Positions 1 to 8,707 of a DNA stretch of 64,000 nt are shown one piece after another (within the stretch, counting starts at the first letter, position 1; each line of letters begins with the position of its first letter). Under the pieces are notes generated by a model. That model searched no databases. It worked only from the letters and a program-made list of their open reading frames with translations, and was not told the origin of the DNA. The position numbers were made by a program, and so were the translations under genes. The DNA is from Arthrobacter sp. 9V (lineage in GTDB: Bacteria; Actinomycetota; Actinomycetes; Actinomycetales; Micrococcaceae): assembly GCF_902506065.1 (NCBI RefSeq), contig NZ_LR732912.1, positions 1,474,718-1,538,717 on the forward strand, in the 5' to 3' direction.

Positions 1-2
1 AT

Positions 3-1793
3 CCCGCACCTGATGCTGCTGCGTCGTTCGAGGAGCGGCAGAGGTTGTTCGAGCTGCCCCGGTCTTCCTGGGACGACTATGACCGGACGCTTATCAGCGA
101 AGGCGGCGGCGTTTACCCACGTCAAGCCAAAACCATCCCGGTTTCGGAGCAGGTTCGCAAGGCGTTGGGTTTGCCGGACGGAACTACTCAGCTGAGCCCG
201 CCGGAACTTCTCCGTGCGATCCTGCTCGCGCCGGCAGACCTTCTTTACAACGGTGGTATCGGCACTTACGTCAAAGCCAGTTCCGAAACCCATGCTGCCG
301 TGGGTGATAAAGCCAATGACGCCATCCGCGTAGATGGCCGGGACCTGCGCGTCAAAGTCGTGGGCGAAGGAGGCAACCTGGGCCTGACGCAAAGGGGCCG
401 CATTGAAGCCGCGTTGCAAGGGGTCATCCTCAACACCGACGCCATCGACAACTCCGCTGGCGTGGACTGCTCTGACCATGAGGTCAACATCAAGATCTTC
501 GTTGACCGAATGGTTGCGGCAGGCAAACTTGACGCCGCAGAAAGAGCCGGCTTCCTGGCCGATATGACCGATGAGGTGGGAAGGCTTGTCCTGCAGGACA
601 ACATCGACCAGAACATCCTGCTTCTCAATGACCGCACGCGTGTGGCGGACTGGAGCCCGAGCTACGAGAGGCTCATGGACTGGCTGGAGAAGTCCGCGGA
701 TCTCAAGCGCGATCTGGAAGCACTTCCCACCACTGAAACGCTGCGCTCGAGGCTGGAGCAGGGACAAGGACTCACCTCGCCCGAGCTGGCGGTCTTGGCG
801 GCCTACGCAAAGATCGAGCTCGCTGCAGCATTGCGGGACAGCAACCTCGCGGATGATCCTTGGTTTGCGGACACCATCCGTGACTATTTCCCGAAGCAGC
901 TGCGGGAGAAGTTCGACGCTGAGCTGGACACGCACCCGCTACGGCGCGAGATCATTGCCACGGTGGTTGCCAACGACATCATCAACCTGGGTGGCATAAC
1001 CTTCGCTTTCCGGGCCATAGAAGAAACTTCAGCCAACGAGGTAGCGGTAGCCAAGGCTTTTGTTGCTCTGCGTGAAATCTATGATCTGGATCCGATGGTG
1101 GCTGAGCTGAATGCGCTTCCGGCATCGTTCCCGACCGAACACTGGAGTGAAGTCCACCTGGACATCCGACGCCTGCTTGACCGGGCAGTTCGTTGGGTCC
1201 TGGGGCAGGGGATGGCGTCACAGCCCATAGCTGACGTGGTGGAATCCTTTAAGCCCATGCTGGCTCCTCTGCGGGCCAAGCTTCTGGACTACCTCCGCGG
1301 CGAGGACAAGACACGCATCTCGGGTTGGTTGGATAAAGCCCGTGGCTGGGAATTGCCGGATCACCTGGCACACAGGTGGGCGGAGCTGTTCGAGAGCTAC
1401 GCACTGTTGGACATTGCGCGAATTGCCCAAACCGGAAAAGAAGGCGTGGAGGACGTCGCGCACGTGTACTACACGGTGTTCAACCGCTTCCATGTGGATT
1501 CGCTCCTGGAACGCATCAGTTCCCTGCCCCGCGATGACCGCTGGCAGGCCCTGGCGCGGGCAGCCCTTCGGGACGACCTGTACTCCACAGTGGCGGATAT
1601 GACGACGTCGGTCCTTGAATCGACAGCGTCAGGCACCGTGGCTGAGGATCGCCTCAGGGAATGGGAAGGCCAAAATGCCGAACAGTTGGGGCGCGCCAAG
1701 ACCATGTTCGACGAGGTCAACGCGCTTGAAGCCGACGACATGGCTTCACTGTCGGTAGCATTAAGGCTCTTGAGGTCAATCGTTCGACGCTAG
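3..1793 (+). CDS. NAD-specific glutamate dehydrogenase, large type (3' part, truncated by window edge)
   Basis: This is the C-terminal part of a large (about 180 kDa class) NAD-dependent glutamate dehydrogenase, which oxidatively deaminates glutamate to 2-oxoglutarate in the cytoplasm. The reading frame is open from base 3 with no start, so the gene begins before the window. Recognisable segments are LLYNGGIGTYVKAS, the glycine-rich GEGGNLGLTQRGR motif and the NTDAIDNSAGVDCSDHEVN block, all characteristic of this family, followed by the long helical C-terminal region. The stop is at 1791-1793. About 597 codons are present; the family usually has around 1,600 residues, so roughly the first two thirds are missing. 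The next gene follows after 31 bases with its own ribosome binding site, so co-transcription is possible. Confidence 0.93.
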   Translation, partial: PAPDAAASFEERQRLFELPRSSWDDYDRTLISEGGGVYPRQAKTIPVSEQVRKALGLPDGTTQLSPPELLRAILLAPADLLYNGGIGTYVKASSETHAAVGDKANDAIRVDGRDLRVKVVGEGGNLGLTQRGRIEAALQGVILNTDAIDNSAGVDCSDHEVNIKIFVDRMVAAGKLDAAERAGFLADMTDEVGRLVLQDNIDQNILLLNDRTRVADWSPSYERLMDWLEKSADLKRDLEALPTTETLRSRLEQGQGLTSPELAVLAAYAKIELAAALRDSNLADDPWFADTIRDYFPKQLREKFDAELDTHPLRREIIATVVANDIINLGGITFAFRAIEETSANEVAVAKAFVALREIYDLDPMVAELNALPASFPTEHWSEVHLDIRRLLDRAVRWVLGQGMASQPIADVVESFKPMLAPLRAKLLDYLRGEDKTRISGWLDKARGWELPDHLAHRWAELFESYALLDIARIAQTGKEGVEDVAHVYYTVFNRFHVDSLLERISSLPRDDRWQALARAALRDDLYSTVADMTTSVLESTASGTVAEDRLREWEGQNAEQLGRAKTMFDEVNALEADDMASLSVALRLLRSIVRR

Positions 1794-1824
1794 GGTCAGT
1801 CCCGGCGTCGCAAATGGAGGTGCA

Positions 1825-3294
1825 GTGGCAATCTTTACAGACCCCATCAGGGAACACGCTGATTTCGGGCCTGGAGATGCCGAATGGCTGCACCTCCTCG
1901 TCGGTGACTGGCAAATGGTTGCTGACTTGGCTTTTGCGGATCTTGCTCTGTGGTTTCCGCATCCGGAATTCGGCTACATTGCCCTCGCCCACGTCCGTCC
2001 GTCCACATCGCATACGGTGTTCCACGCGGACTTCGTGGGCGAGGGCATCCGTTCGGATCTGCGCCCGCTGGTAGAAAAGGCGTGGAACAGCCGGTCGATC
2101 GAGCGCTCCAGTGAAACGAGTTGGAGCAGCGAGATGGCACTCCGCGTTGAGGCTGTACCGATGGTGCGCAACGGCAGGACACTCGCGGTTGTCACGTCCC
2201 ATATGGACTTATCGAGCTCACGCATGCCTTCGAGGCTGGAACTGACATATCGCCAGTGCGCTTATGATCTTCTGCGGATGGGGACGTTGGGTCTATGGCC
2301 GGATTTTGCCTCTCCGACGGGTTCCCGTCGAGGAGCGCCGCGAGTAGGCGACGGACTCATCAGACTCGACGCCGACGGCATCGTGCAGTACGCCAGCCCG
2401 AATGGCGTCTCCGCCTTCCGCCGACTCGGTGAAGTGGAATCCTTGGAAGGTCGTTCGCTGGCGGAGGTGACGGCCGGCCTCCTGAAGGACAGGCGGATGG
2501 TGGATGAGACACTGCCCTTGGTGGTGACAGGCCGTATGCCTTGGCGCAGTGAAATTGAATCCAGGGGTGTCAGTCTTTCGCTGCGAGCCATCCCTCTGCG
2601 CGATGAACAGCACCGGTTCGGAGCCCTTGTTCTTTGCCGCGATGTCTCAGAATTGCGGCGAAGGGAGATGGAGCTTGTTACCAAGGATGCCACCATCCGG
2701 GAAATCCATCACAGGGTCAAGAACAACCTTCAGACCGTGGCAGCTCTTCTACGAATGCAATCGCGGCGAATGGTCAGTGACGAAGCCAAACAGGGCTTGG
2801 AGCAAGCGATGCGACGCGTGGCAACCATCGCGCTCGTCCATGAAACTCTTTCGCAGGGGCTGACGCAGAGCGTGGACTTCGACGAATTGATTGGGCGCCA
2901 GTTCCGGCTGTCCGCGGAAGTAGCCTCCCCGTCCCAGCAAGTGCGGACTGAACGTTCGGGCCTTTTCGGGGAGTTGCCCAGCGATTTTGCCACTCCGCTG
3001 GCTTTGGTCATCAATGAGCTGGTTACCAACGCCGTTGAGCATGGACTTGAGGGGCGTACAGGAACGGTGTGGCTGCTGGCAGACAGAGCAGAAGGCGAGG
3101 GCGACGACGAGTTCCTGACCGTCACCATTGCAGATGATGGCGTAGGCCTGCCGGACGGCCAGTACGTCGAGGGGCTGGGCCTGCAAATTGTTCGTACACT
3201 CGTGACTAGTGAACTCGGTGGGTCCATCCAATGGATCCCGCGCGAAGGAGGCGGAACCGCCGTCGAGATCGTCCTTAACCTCGCCAGGGCGTAG
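1825..3294 (+). CDS. pdtaS: PdtaS-type sensor histidine kinase (HisKA_2 / HATPase_c)
   Basis: This 489-residue soluble histidine kinase starts at GTG 1825, nine bases after a GGAGG ribosome binding site (1816-1820). The N-terminal 150 residues match the GAF-like histidine-kinase N domain of PdtaS, and a PAS-like domain lies near residues 180-270. The HisKA_2 phosphoacceptor segment EIHHRVKNNLQ has its histidines at 295/296, and a HATPase domain carries NELVTNAVEHG and the DDGVGLP G-box. No membrane segment is visible, as expected for cytosolic PdtaS, which signals to the RNA-binding antiterminator PdtaR. PdtaR is not in this window. Adjacency to whiB1 matches mycobacteria, where pdtaS (Rv3220c) and whiB1 (Rv3219) are neighbours. 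The sensed ligand cannot be read from the sequence. Confidence 0.88.
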   Translation: MAIFTDPIREHADFGPGDAEWLHLLVGDWQMVADLAFADLALWFPHPEFGYIALAHVRPSTSHTVFHADFVGEGIRSDLRPLVEKAWNSRSIERSSETSWSSEMALRVEAVPMVRNGRTLAVVTSHMDLSSSRMPSRLELTYRQCAYDLLRMGTLGLWPDFASPTGSRRGAPRVGDGLIRLDADGIVQYASPNGVSAFRRLGEVESLEGRSLAEVTAGLLKDRRMVDETLPLVVTGRMPWRSEIESRGVSLSLRAIPLRDEQHRFGALVLCRDVSELRRREMELVTKDATIREIHHRVKNNLQTVAALLRMQSRRMVSDEAKQGLEQAMRRVATIALVHETLSQGLTQSVDFDELIGRQFRLSAEVASPSQQVRTERSGLFGELPSDFATPLALVINELVTNAVEHGLEGRTGTVWLLADRAEGEGDDEFLTVTIADDGVGLPDGQYVEGLGLQIVRTLVTSELGGSIQWIPREGGGTAVEIVLNLARA

Positions 3295-3341
3295 CCTGGC
3301 GAGGCTCGGGTGACTGTTCAGGGAACAGAAGCCAACGAAAA

Positions 3342-3367
3342 GGCCGCGGACCATATGGTCCGCGGCC
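3342..3367. terminator. Bidirectional terminator between pdtaS and whiB1
   Basis: A perfect palindrome with an 11-bp stem and ATAT loop (GGCCGCGGACC / GGTCCGCGGCC) is preceded by AAAA and followed by TTTT. It can therefore act as a rho-independent terminator in both directions. It sits between the convergent pdtaS and whiB1 genes. Confidence 0.9.
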
Positions 3368-3384
3368 GTTTTCGGTCCTGGGGT

Positions 3385-3633
3385 TTAGGAAGCGCGACGT
3401 GCGCGGGCAGCGCGGCGCTTGAGCGCGCGTCGCTCGTCTTCACTCATTCCGCCCCAAACGCCGGCGTCCTGTCCGGACTCCAAGGCCCACTGCAGGCAGG
3501 TGTCCACAACGGGGCAGCGGCGGCAGACGCTTTTGGCTTCCTCGATTTGCAGAAGTGCTGGTCCCGTGTTGCCTACTGGGAAGAAGAGCTCCGGGTCCTT
3601 GTCGAGGCAGGCTGCGCGATTACGCCAATCCAT
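3385..3633 (-). CDS. whiB1: WhiB1-type iron-sulfur transcription factor
   Basis: This 82-residue protein has the WhiB family signature. Four cysteines that bind a [4Fe-4S] cluster are present: one near residue 9 (RAACLD), then the CRRCPV pair and VDTC. They are followed by the GVWGG turn and a basic C-terminal tail (ERRALKRRAARARR). The opening MDWR and the segment DPELFFPVGN..GPA match WhiB1, an essential NO-sensing regulator that binds domain 4 of the housekeeping sigma factor. It is convergent with pdtaS across a shared terminator. A GC-rich hairpin lies upstream at 3708-3725. Confidence 0.95.
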   Translation of the reverse strand: MDWRNRAACLDKDPELFFPVGNTGPALLQIEEAKSVCRRCPVVDTCLQWALESGQDAGVWGGMSEDERRALKRRAARARRAS

Positions 3634-3707
3634 GCTGATCAGTCACTCCATTCGTGAGAACTAGAAGGGCCTTTTGTGAAAACATTCACGAGAGGCTCCA
3701 AAGGAAA

Positions 3708-3725
3708 GGGGCCCGCATGGGCCCC
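3708..3725. other. GC-rich hairpin in the whiB1 5' region
   Basis: GGGGCCC and GGGCCCC are separated by GCAT. On the minus strand the hairpin is followed by CTTTCCTTT, a poor U-tract. It lies 75-92 bases upstream of whiB1, so it could be an attenuator in the whiB1 leader or the end of a short upstream transcript. The sequence does not decide between these. Confidence 0.45.
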
Positions 3726-3859
3726 CTTGGTCGTCTGAGTCAAGCGTTTCATGTTAACGCCTTGTAAACAAGGGGTGTTAGTGGTCGAAATGCTCGGAAT
3801 CCGTGAGCGATGCATCACATCAGCCGCCAGTGCCCTCACTGCTAGATGACTATGTCCGG

Positions 3860-3865
3860 TAGTGT
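3860..3865 (+). promoter_or_regulatory. Leaderless-type -10 element for the 3872 gene
   Basis: TAGTGT fits the actinobacterial -10 pattern TANNNT and lies exactly six bases before the GTG start at 3872. No Shine-Dalgarno sequence precedes that start. This is the geometry of leaderless transcripts, in which transcription begins at the start codon. Confidence 0.5.
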
Positions 3866-3871
3866 GCCAGT

Positions 3872-4372
3872 GTGTCAAGACCTCCCGTAAACTCAGCCCA
3901 GCCCGCTTCCGGCCCGGACGGAAGCGATGATTCCAAAGCGACGGGAAGCCTCGCTTCGAACAGACCCGGCCCAGCTCGCCGGCCCCTGGGAATTGTGATT
4001 ATCTCAGTGGTTGTTGTGCTTGAAGCACTCGCCCTCCTCGGTGCCGCTGCATGGTACGCATTTGAACTTCTTAGCGGTGCTCCTGTGCTGACTTTTTGGG
4101 GAGCGATCTTCACGCTTGGGTTACTGCTGGCCTTCTCTGTGTGGTTGTTCGCGGTAGGCCACTTCTTGTTCCGCGGCTATAGATGGACGCGTGCAGCAGC
4201 ATTGGTGGCCCAATTATTTGCCCTGACCATCGGCTTTCCCACAATGACCGGCGGGCTGGTGTGGCAGGGACTGGCGATGCTGGTCCCGGCCTTGGTTGCG
4301 ATTGTTTTCCTCTTTCAGAAAGACGTTGTGGCCTATGCCTCACGAACCGGAGGAACGTCAGCTGCGCTCTGA
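3872..4372 (+). CDS. Small integral membrane protein of unknown function
   Basis: This 166-residue protein starts with GTG. About 35 polar, proline- and serine-rich residues are followed by four predicted membrane helices: residues near 40-65 (IVIISVVVVLEALALLGAAAW), 72-95, 105-120 and 125-148. No family could be named; it resembles generic four-helix actinobacterial membrane proteins. There is no ribosome binding site, and a -10-like hexamer lies six bases upstream, suggesting leaderless translation. Its last 40 bases overlap, tail to tail, the 3' end of the FHA-FtsK gene on the other strand. Confidence 0.75.
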   Translation: MSRPPVNSAQPASGPDGSDDSKATGSLASNRPGPARRPLGIVIISVVVVLEALALLGAAAWYAFELLSGAPVLTFWGAIFTLGLLLAFSVWLFAVGHFLFRGYRWTRAAALVAQLFALTIGFPTMTGGLVWQGLAMLVPALVAIVFLFQKDVVAYASRTGGTSAAL

Positions 4373-7300
4373 ACACCGGGGACTCGTCCGGTAAACACTC
4401 CTTGAAAGGGCGTTGTCTCCCCACCTGCGATGAGAAATCCACGCCCGGGGCGCCCGGTGCGATCGGCTTCAAGTCTTACTCCGAGGAGGTCTCCGTCATG
4501 AGGTGTTCCGGGCGCTAACACCAAACCCGTGCCGGAGCTCTGCGCTTCCTTTGCAAGCGGGAGGTGTAAAAGCAGAGATGGCCCTGGCTGTGCCGTGAGG
4601 ATGATGCCGCGGACTTTTCCGACCAAGCCAGCCAGAGCCTGACGGCCTTGAGCATCAAGTAAATCGGCGTCGTCCACGAGAAGGATGCTGGTGGCGGCGA
4701 GGGTCCCCGTTGCAGCCTCGCGCGCCACGGAAAGCCAAAAGGTGCCGGCTGTTGACGCATTCGGTGGGAAAACCCATGAAACCGATGGGTTCAGGGCTTG
4801 AAGTGATGCCAGAGCAGAGCTCTTTCCGGAACGTTGCCCGCCAAGGATGATGCTGACTCCGTTTGCGCCCAGGGGCAAGGATCCGGGGACGGCTTCGTCC
4901 CCACCTACGCCGACCCACAGTCGAACCTGCACATCGCCATGCGCGAATCGGGGGTGCTCTGAAGGGAGTGCCGGCCCGGCGTAGGACCCGGCCAGCGCTT
5001 CCGGCCCCCGAAATCTGGCCAGCAAAGCCCGAAAATCCTCTGCGTTGATATGGTCGGGGAGCGGGCGTATCCGGAACGGCGGTTCGGAAAGCACAAGGTC
5101 ATCGAAGGGCCAGTGCCCATCCACCGGCGCCCCGCGGAACTGGGCCACAGTACTGTCTGCTTTAGTGAAACTTCCCATGACCACGGCGCGCCCCGGAATT
5201 GGCTCCACGTCCGGAAGGCGCGGCCAGTGGAAGCGCGACTCTTCAGTGGAGCCCGCAGGGAAATACGCCCGATTCCGGATTGCGGCAAAAAAGCGTGAGC
5301 TGACGAGCTCCCTTTCCCCGGAGATGAGAACTGTAACGCCAAGGGAACTACCGTCCCTGACGATGTCCTGCAGGATTCCTTCTGCATAACCAAACGGTCC
5401 GGTCCTCAATGCAGTAGCCCACGAGCACCACCCGGCCACTATCAAGACCAAGGGCGGATTGCCCGCCCCGAATACACCAGGGTTGCGACGACGTTCCATT
5501 TCTGCGGCGATGCGCTGCAGGACCCGCGCCGCCAGGTGCAGTTGGTGCAGGCCAACTGCGGCGCCGATGGGAAGCTCGTCGTCGAGGTGACCCAGCATGC
5601 CGGTAGCGTCGAGGATGTAGAGGTGGGGTTGTGGCTTCCGGATAGCCAGCATTGCCGACGCAGCCCTGAAGCAGTCCCGCATGCCGCTGGAGTCACTGCC
5701 GATCATTGCCAGATGGCCGTCTTCGGAGGGGGACCACAGCAGCGGTTCCATCAATTGGTGGGTAGGGTGGTCGACGATTGCCAGCGGTCCCACTGTCCAT
5801 TTGTCCTCCATGCCGGAGGCAGCGGCTTTCGAAGGTACGTCTTCGTGCCAGGGAATCGATATGGGCAGTGGCGCTGCTATTGGACGTTTGGGGAGGGGCT
5901 TGCCCAGTGACCGCCAAGCCTCGCGGACTATTGAAACGACTTCCTCGGGACCGGAATCCGGGAGGGAACCTTGCTCACTGGCCACATAACGGACCCCGGA
6001 ACGCTGCTGCAAAGCAAGCGCAGCCGACAGTACGGCCTGCCGGGGACTGCCAAGGCCGGTGTTGTCGGATACGGCGGTGTGGGGTGAAAGCGCGAGCGAA
6101 GCTGTTTGAAATTCTTCCGGGCTACTCGAAGCTTTGGCGAGGTACGCCCGACCCGGGCTCCCTAACCGTATGTGGGCAGCTGCCTTCGTGTTGATGATGT
6201 CCATGGATTCCGCTTCCGATTGCACGCGCATGGCGATGCTTGAGGTCACGTTTGCCCGGATATCGGCGGTCAAAGCCCCTTGGGGACGCTGCGTAGCCAT
6301 GACCAAATGAATGCCCAGGGACCGCCCGATGGTGGCGATGCGCATGAGTTCACGGAGCGTGCTGGGAGCCTCGTCTACCAGCATGCGGAACTCATCAATG
6401 ACCAGGACCAGATACGGAACATTGGCGTCGCCGGAGGAGGCTGCACTTCGATACTGCCCAAGATCAGGGACGTTGGCGGCAGCGAATAGCTCTTCGCGGT
6501 ATCGGATCTCTCCGCGCAGTGAAACAAGGGCGCGCTCCAAGTGGTGCTTGCTGAGGTCTGTTAGAAGGCCAACGCAGTGAGGAAGGCGTGCAAGTGGCTG
6601 CAACCCGGACCCGCCCTTGAAGTCAAAGAAAAGGAAAGTTGTGTGATCCGGAGAATGACTGAGGGCCATGGATGCCACAAGGGTCCTGAGAAGTTCGGAT
6701 TTACCGGAACCCGTGGTTCCGGCCACCAAAAGATGCGGCCCGTCGAGCTTGAAGTCAAAGGCCACCTGACCGTTGTTGCCTGTGCCAAGCATGGCGCTGG
6801 GGCCGGGCATCCCGGCCGCCTTGGTCCACCTGCGGAGGACTCTTCGCTGGCCCAGGGGAAGCAATTCAGCGAGTGAACATTCTTCCGGAATCGCCATGCC
6901 CGTAACAGGGCCTTCGCCAAACGAAGCGGCCCGCGCCTGACGGCAGAAACTGTCGAAGACTTCGGTGGATACCAAGTCTGGAACGAACGCCCGGGGCTCC
7001 CCGCCCGCCTTCAAGTAGCCTTCAGTTCCTGATGGCAAGAGCTTGATGACCGGCGCGGTACTTTGGGAGGAAACGCAGCATCGGAGCACTTGCCACCCGG
7101 CCGTTCGTGCGGCCTCCACAAGGGACAGCTGGAATTCCGCGTCTTCAGGTGGAAGGTCATCCACCATGAAGAGCTTGCCGTTCATCTCGCCGTTCGCCTG
7201 TTGCAGGGTGGCAAGGGCGGTGGCTGGGCTGTTTGTCAGCGTAACCCGAGGGAGGAACCGGGCACTCAAAGGCAACCTGCTGATTCGGCCCAAAACAATG

Positions 7301-8496
7301 ACAGACGTCCGTGCGGCACTGGGGAAAACGGCTAGCTGCATCAAGACGAAGCGCAGAAGTGCATCTGTATGGTGAGGCTGTCCACAAAGGGTTACTTCGG
7401 GGTATTTGGGATCCAAGGTGATCGCTGCGCCCCCAATGGGCGGCTGCCGAAAGTGTGCATCGTCAGGAATGAGCTGGATGTTTGCCACCGCTTGTGTGAT
7501 TCCGAGACGGAGCCATGCCCCGGGTCCATAGGGGAGGAATTCTGCCGCTGAAGCCGTCGGCGTGGGGGCAGGCGCCTCTCTCCCTACACGTTGCATCGAC
7601 GACTGTTCCACTGAGGCCGGACTGTGGACTGCAGCAATCAGCTCTGCCGCCGACGGCGAGCAACGGCGTCGGCGTTCGATGTCGTCCTGAACTGCGCGCG
7701 CTATGGCCAATTTGCCCTCCACGCGGCCTTTCCGCCCTGTGGTCAACGGGACGAGAAGGCTGATCGCTGAGATCGCGGTAAATCCCAAATACATCCACAT
7801 TCCTGTGGCCATGGAAAGACCGACTCCGGCCACCAAGGGCAGCCCGGCTGCCAACACCATGGCCAGCCGGTTTCCGTTGCGGCGGGAATGACGTATTTGC
7901 AGGGGTTGTTCAATAGACAGCCCTGATTCACTGGTAATCCGAGGTTGAGGACCGCTGTCTGTGAGGACGGTAAAGGTGGAGCTTCCGCACTGGACCGTGG
8001 ACGAGGACGTCAGCAAAGCCTGATTTATGGATCGATTGTCCACAATCACTGAATTCGAGCGGCCCGCAGCCCTCAGCGTGATGGAGGTGCTGGACACTTC
8101 CAAGATCGCGTGTTCCCTGGACATCCCGGGATCCGCTACCGAAATTTCGGCCGAAGCCCTGCCGATTCGATATCGGCCTCGTTGAATGTTGAAGATGGCT
8201 CCTGCGCCGGGCCCTGAGTGGGTCAGCAGCATCAGGGAAGAGGACGTATCCTTTTCCTCTCGGTGAAGCGGAGCATGATCGACAAGAACAGCGCCCGGGA
8301 TAAGAGGCGGTTCTCCCACCGTAAGACTGGTCAGAGGTTGACCCCTGACGGAGAGAAGGCCTGTTCCGCGTGCATCCGTCAAAAGCTGCTGGATGTGAGT
8401 CCCGGATGTGCCCTCCGGGACGGCGATGCTGAGCTCCTCCGGTTCCGTAGTTTCAGCGGCACCAGGGGCGCGTACCAATGTGCACTCCAAGGCCAT
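4333..8496 (-). CDS. FHA-FtsK/SpoIIIE multi-ATPase, EssC/EccC-like, without neighbouring secretion genes
   Basis: This 1,387-residue protein starts at ATG 8496 after an AGAGGAAG ribosome binding site. Residues 1-85 form a small N-terminal domain. A canonical FHA domain follows (about 88-185, with RYRIGRA and the SREHA motif), then two membrane helices (about 205-250). Three FtsK/SpoIIIE modules come next. Module 1 is intact, with Walker A GTTGSGKS near residue 595 and Walker B LVLVIDEF near 695. Module 2 has a degenerate P-loop (GSDSSGMRD near 930, lacking the lysine). Module 3 has GGQRSGKSS near 1217 and ILLVDDAD. N-terminal FHA region, two helices and tandem ATPases is the plan of EssC, the motor of Firmicutes-type type VII secretion; EccC of mycobacteria lacks FHA. 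No WXG100 substrate, EccB/D/E, EsaA/EssA/EssB or mycosin gene lies nearby. The role is inferred to be protein translocation but is unproven. Confidence 0.87.
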   Translation of the reverse strand: MALECTLVRAPGAAETTEPEELSIAVPEGTSGTHIQQLLTDARGTGLLSVRGQPLTSLTVGEPPLIPGAVLVDHAPLHREEKDTSSSLMLLTHSGPGAGAIFNIQRGRYRIGRASAEISVADPGMSREHAILEVSSTSITLRAAGRSNSVIVDNRSINQALLTSSSTVQCGSSTFTVLTDSGPQPRITSESGLSIEQPLQIRHSRRNGNRLAMVLAAGLPLVAGVGLSMATGMWMYLGFTAISAISLLVPLTTGRKGRVEGKLAIARAVQDDIERRRRCSPSAAELIAAVHSPASVEQSSMQRVGREAPAPTPTASAAEFLPYGPGAWLRLGITQAVANIQLIPDDAHFRQPPIGGAAITLDPKYPEVTLCGQPHHTDALLRFVLMQLAVFPSAARTSVIVLGRISRLPLSARFLPRVTLTNSPATALATLQQANGEMNGKLFMVDDLPPEDAEFQLSLVEAARTAGWQVLRCCVSSQSTAPVIKLLPSGTEGYLKAGGEPRAFVPDLVSTEVFDSFCRQARAASFGEGPVTGMAIPEECSLAELLPLGQRRVLRRWTKAAGMPGPSAMLGTGNNGQVAFDFKLDGPHLLVAGTTGSGKSELLRTLVASMALSHSPDHTTFLFFDFKGGSGLQPLARLPHCVGLLTDLSKHHLERALVSLRGEIRYREELFAAANVPDLGQYRSAASSGDANVPYLVLVIDEFRMLVDEAPSTLRELMRIATIGRSLGIHLVMATQRPQGALTADIRANVTSSIAMRVQSEAESMDIINTKAAAHIRLGSPGRAYLAKASSSPEEFQTASLALSPHTAVSDNTGLGSPRQAVLSAALALQQRSGVRYVASEQGSLPDSGPEEVVSIVREAWRSLGKPLPKRPIAAPLPISIPWHEDVPSKAAASGMEDKWTVGPLAIVDHPTHQLMEPLLWSPSEDGHLAMIGSDSSGMRDCFRAASAMLAIRKPQPHLYILDATGMLGHLDDELPIGAAVGLHQLHLAARVLQRIAAEMERRRNPGVFGAGNPPLVLIVAGWCSWATALRTGPFGYAEGILQDIVRDGSSLGVTVLISGERELVSSRFFAAIRNRAYFPAGSTEESRFHWPRLPDVEPIPGRAVVMGSFTKADSTVAQFRGAPVDGHWPFDDLVLSEPPFRIRPLPDHINAEDFRALLARFRGPEALAGSYAGPALPSEHPRFAHGDVQVRLWVGVGGDEAVPGSLPLGANGVSIILGGQRSGKSSALASLQALNPSVSWVFPPNASTAGTFWLSVAREAATGTLAATSILLVDDADLLDAQGRQALAGLVGKVRGIILTAQPGPSLLLHLPLAKEAQSSGTGLVLAPGTPHDGDLLGVRLEADRTGRPGRGFLIAGGETTPFQGVFTGRVPGVQSAADVPPVREA

Positions 8497-8631
8497 GGGT
8501 TCTTCCTCTGCAACTTGGCGGATATTGTTCGTCGGACTGACACACTTCACGCTACGGGCCAGCGAACCCAAGCGCCGGGGCCGTTTTGGCCTATGTGGAC
8601 AACTTTTCCCAGAGCTCATACACGCGCCGCC

Positions 8632-8663
8632 TTGACACCGTGGCTTGGTGTCTCAGCTAAGAT
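8632..8663 (+). promoter_or_regulatory. Possible promoter of the sugar-nucleotide operon
   Basis: TTGACA (8632-8637) and TAAGAT (8658-8663) both match the housekeeping consensus well, but the spacer is 20 bases instead of 16-18. The start at GTG 8708 lies 45 bases downstream with a GGAAGGA ribosome binding site, which fits. Confidence 0.35.
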
Positions 8664-8707
8664 GAATCTCGTTGTCGCGTGTGCTCAATGAGGAAGGACC
8701 TTCACCG

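Noticed and set aside
3639..3878. 79-codon open frame on the minus strand upstream of whiB1
   Set aside because: It has no ribosome binding site or recognisable product, and it overlaps the probable leader hairpin of whiB1 and the start of the neighbouring gene.
8497..8619. N-terminal extension of the FHA-FtsK gene (start at 8619)
   Set aside because: The extra residues are a low-complexity basic stretch without a ribosome binding site, whereas ATG 8496 has AGAGGAAG at proper distance.
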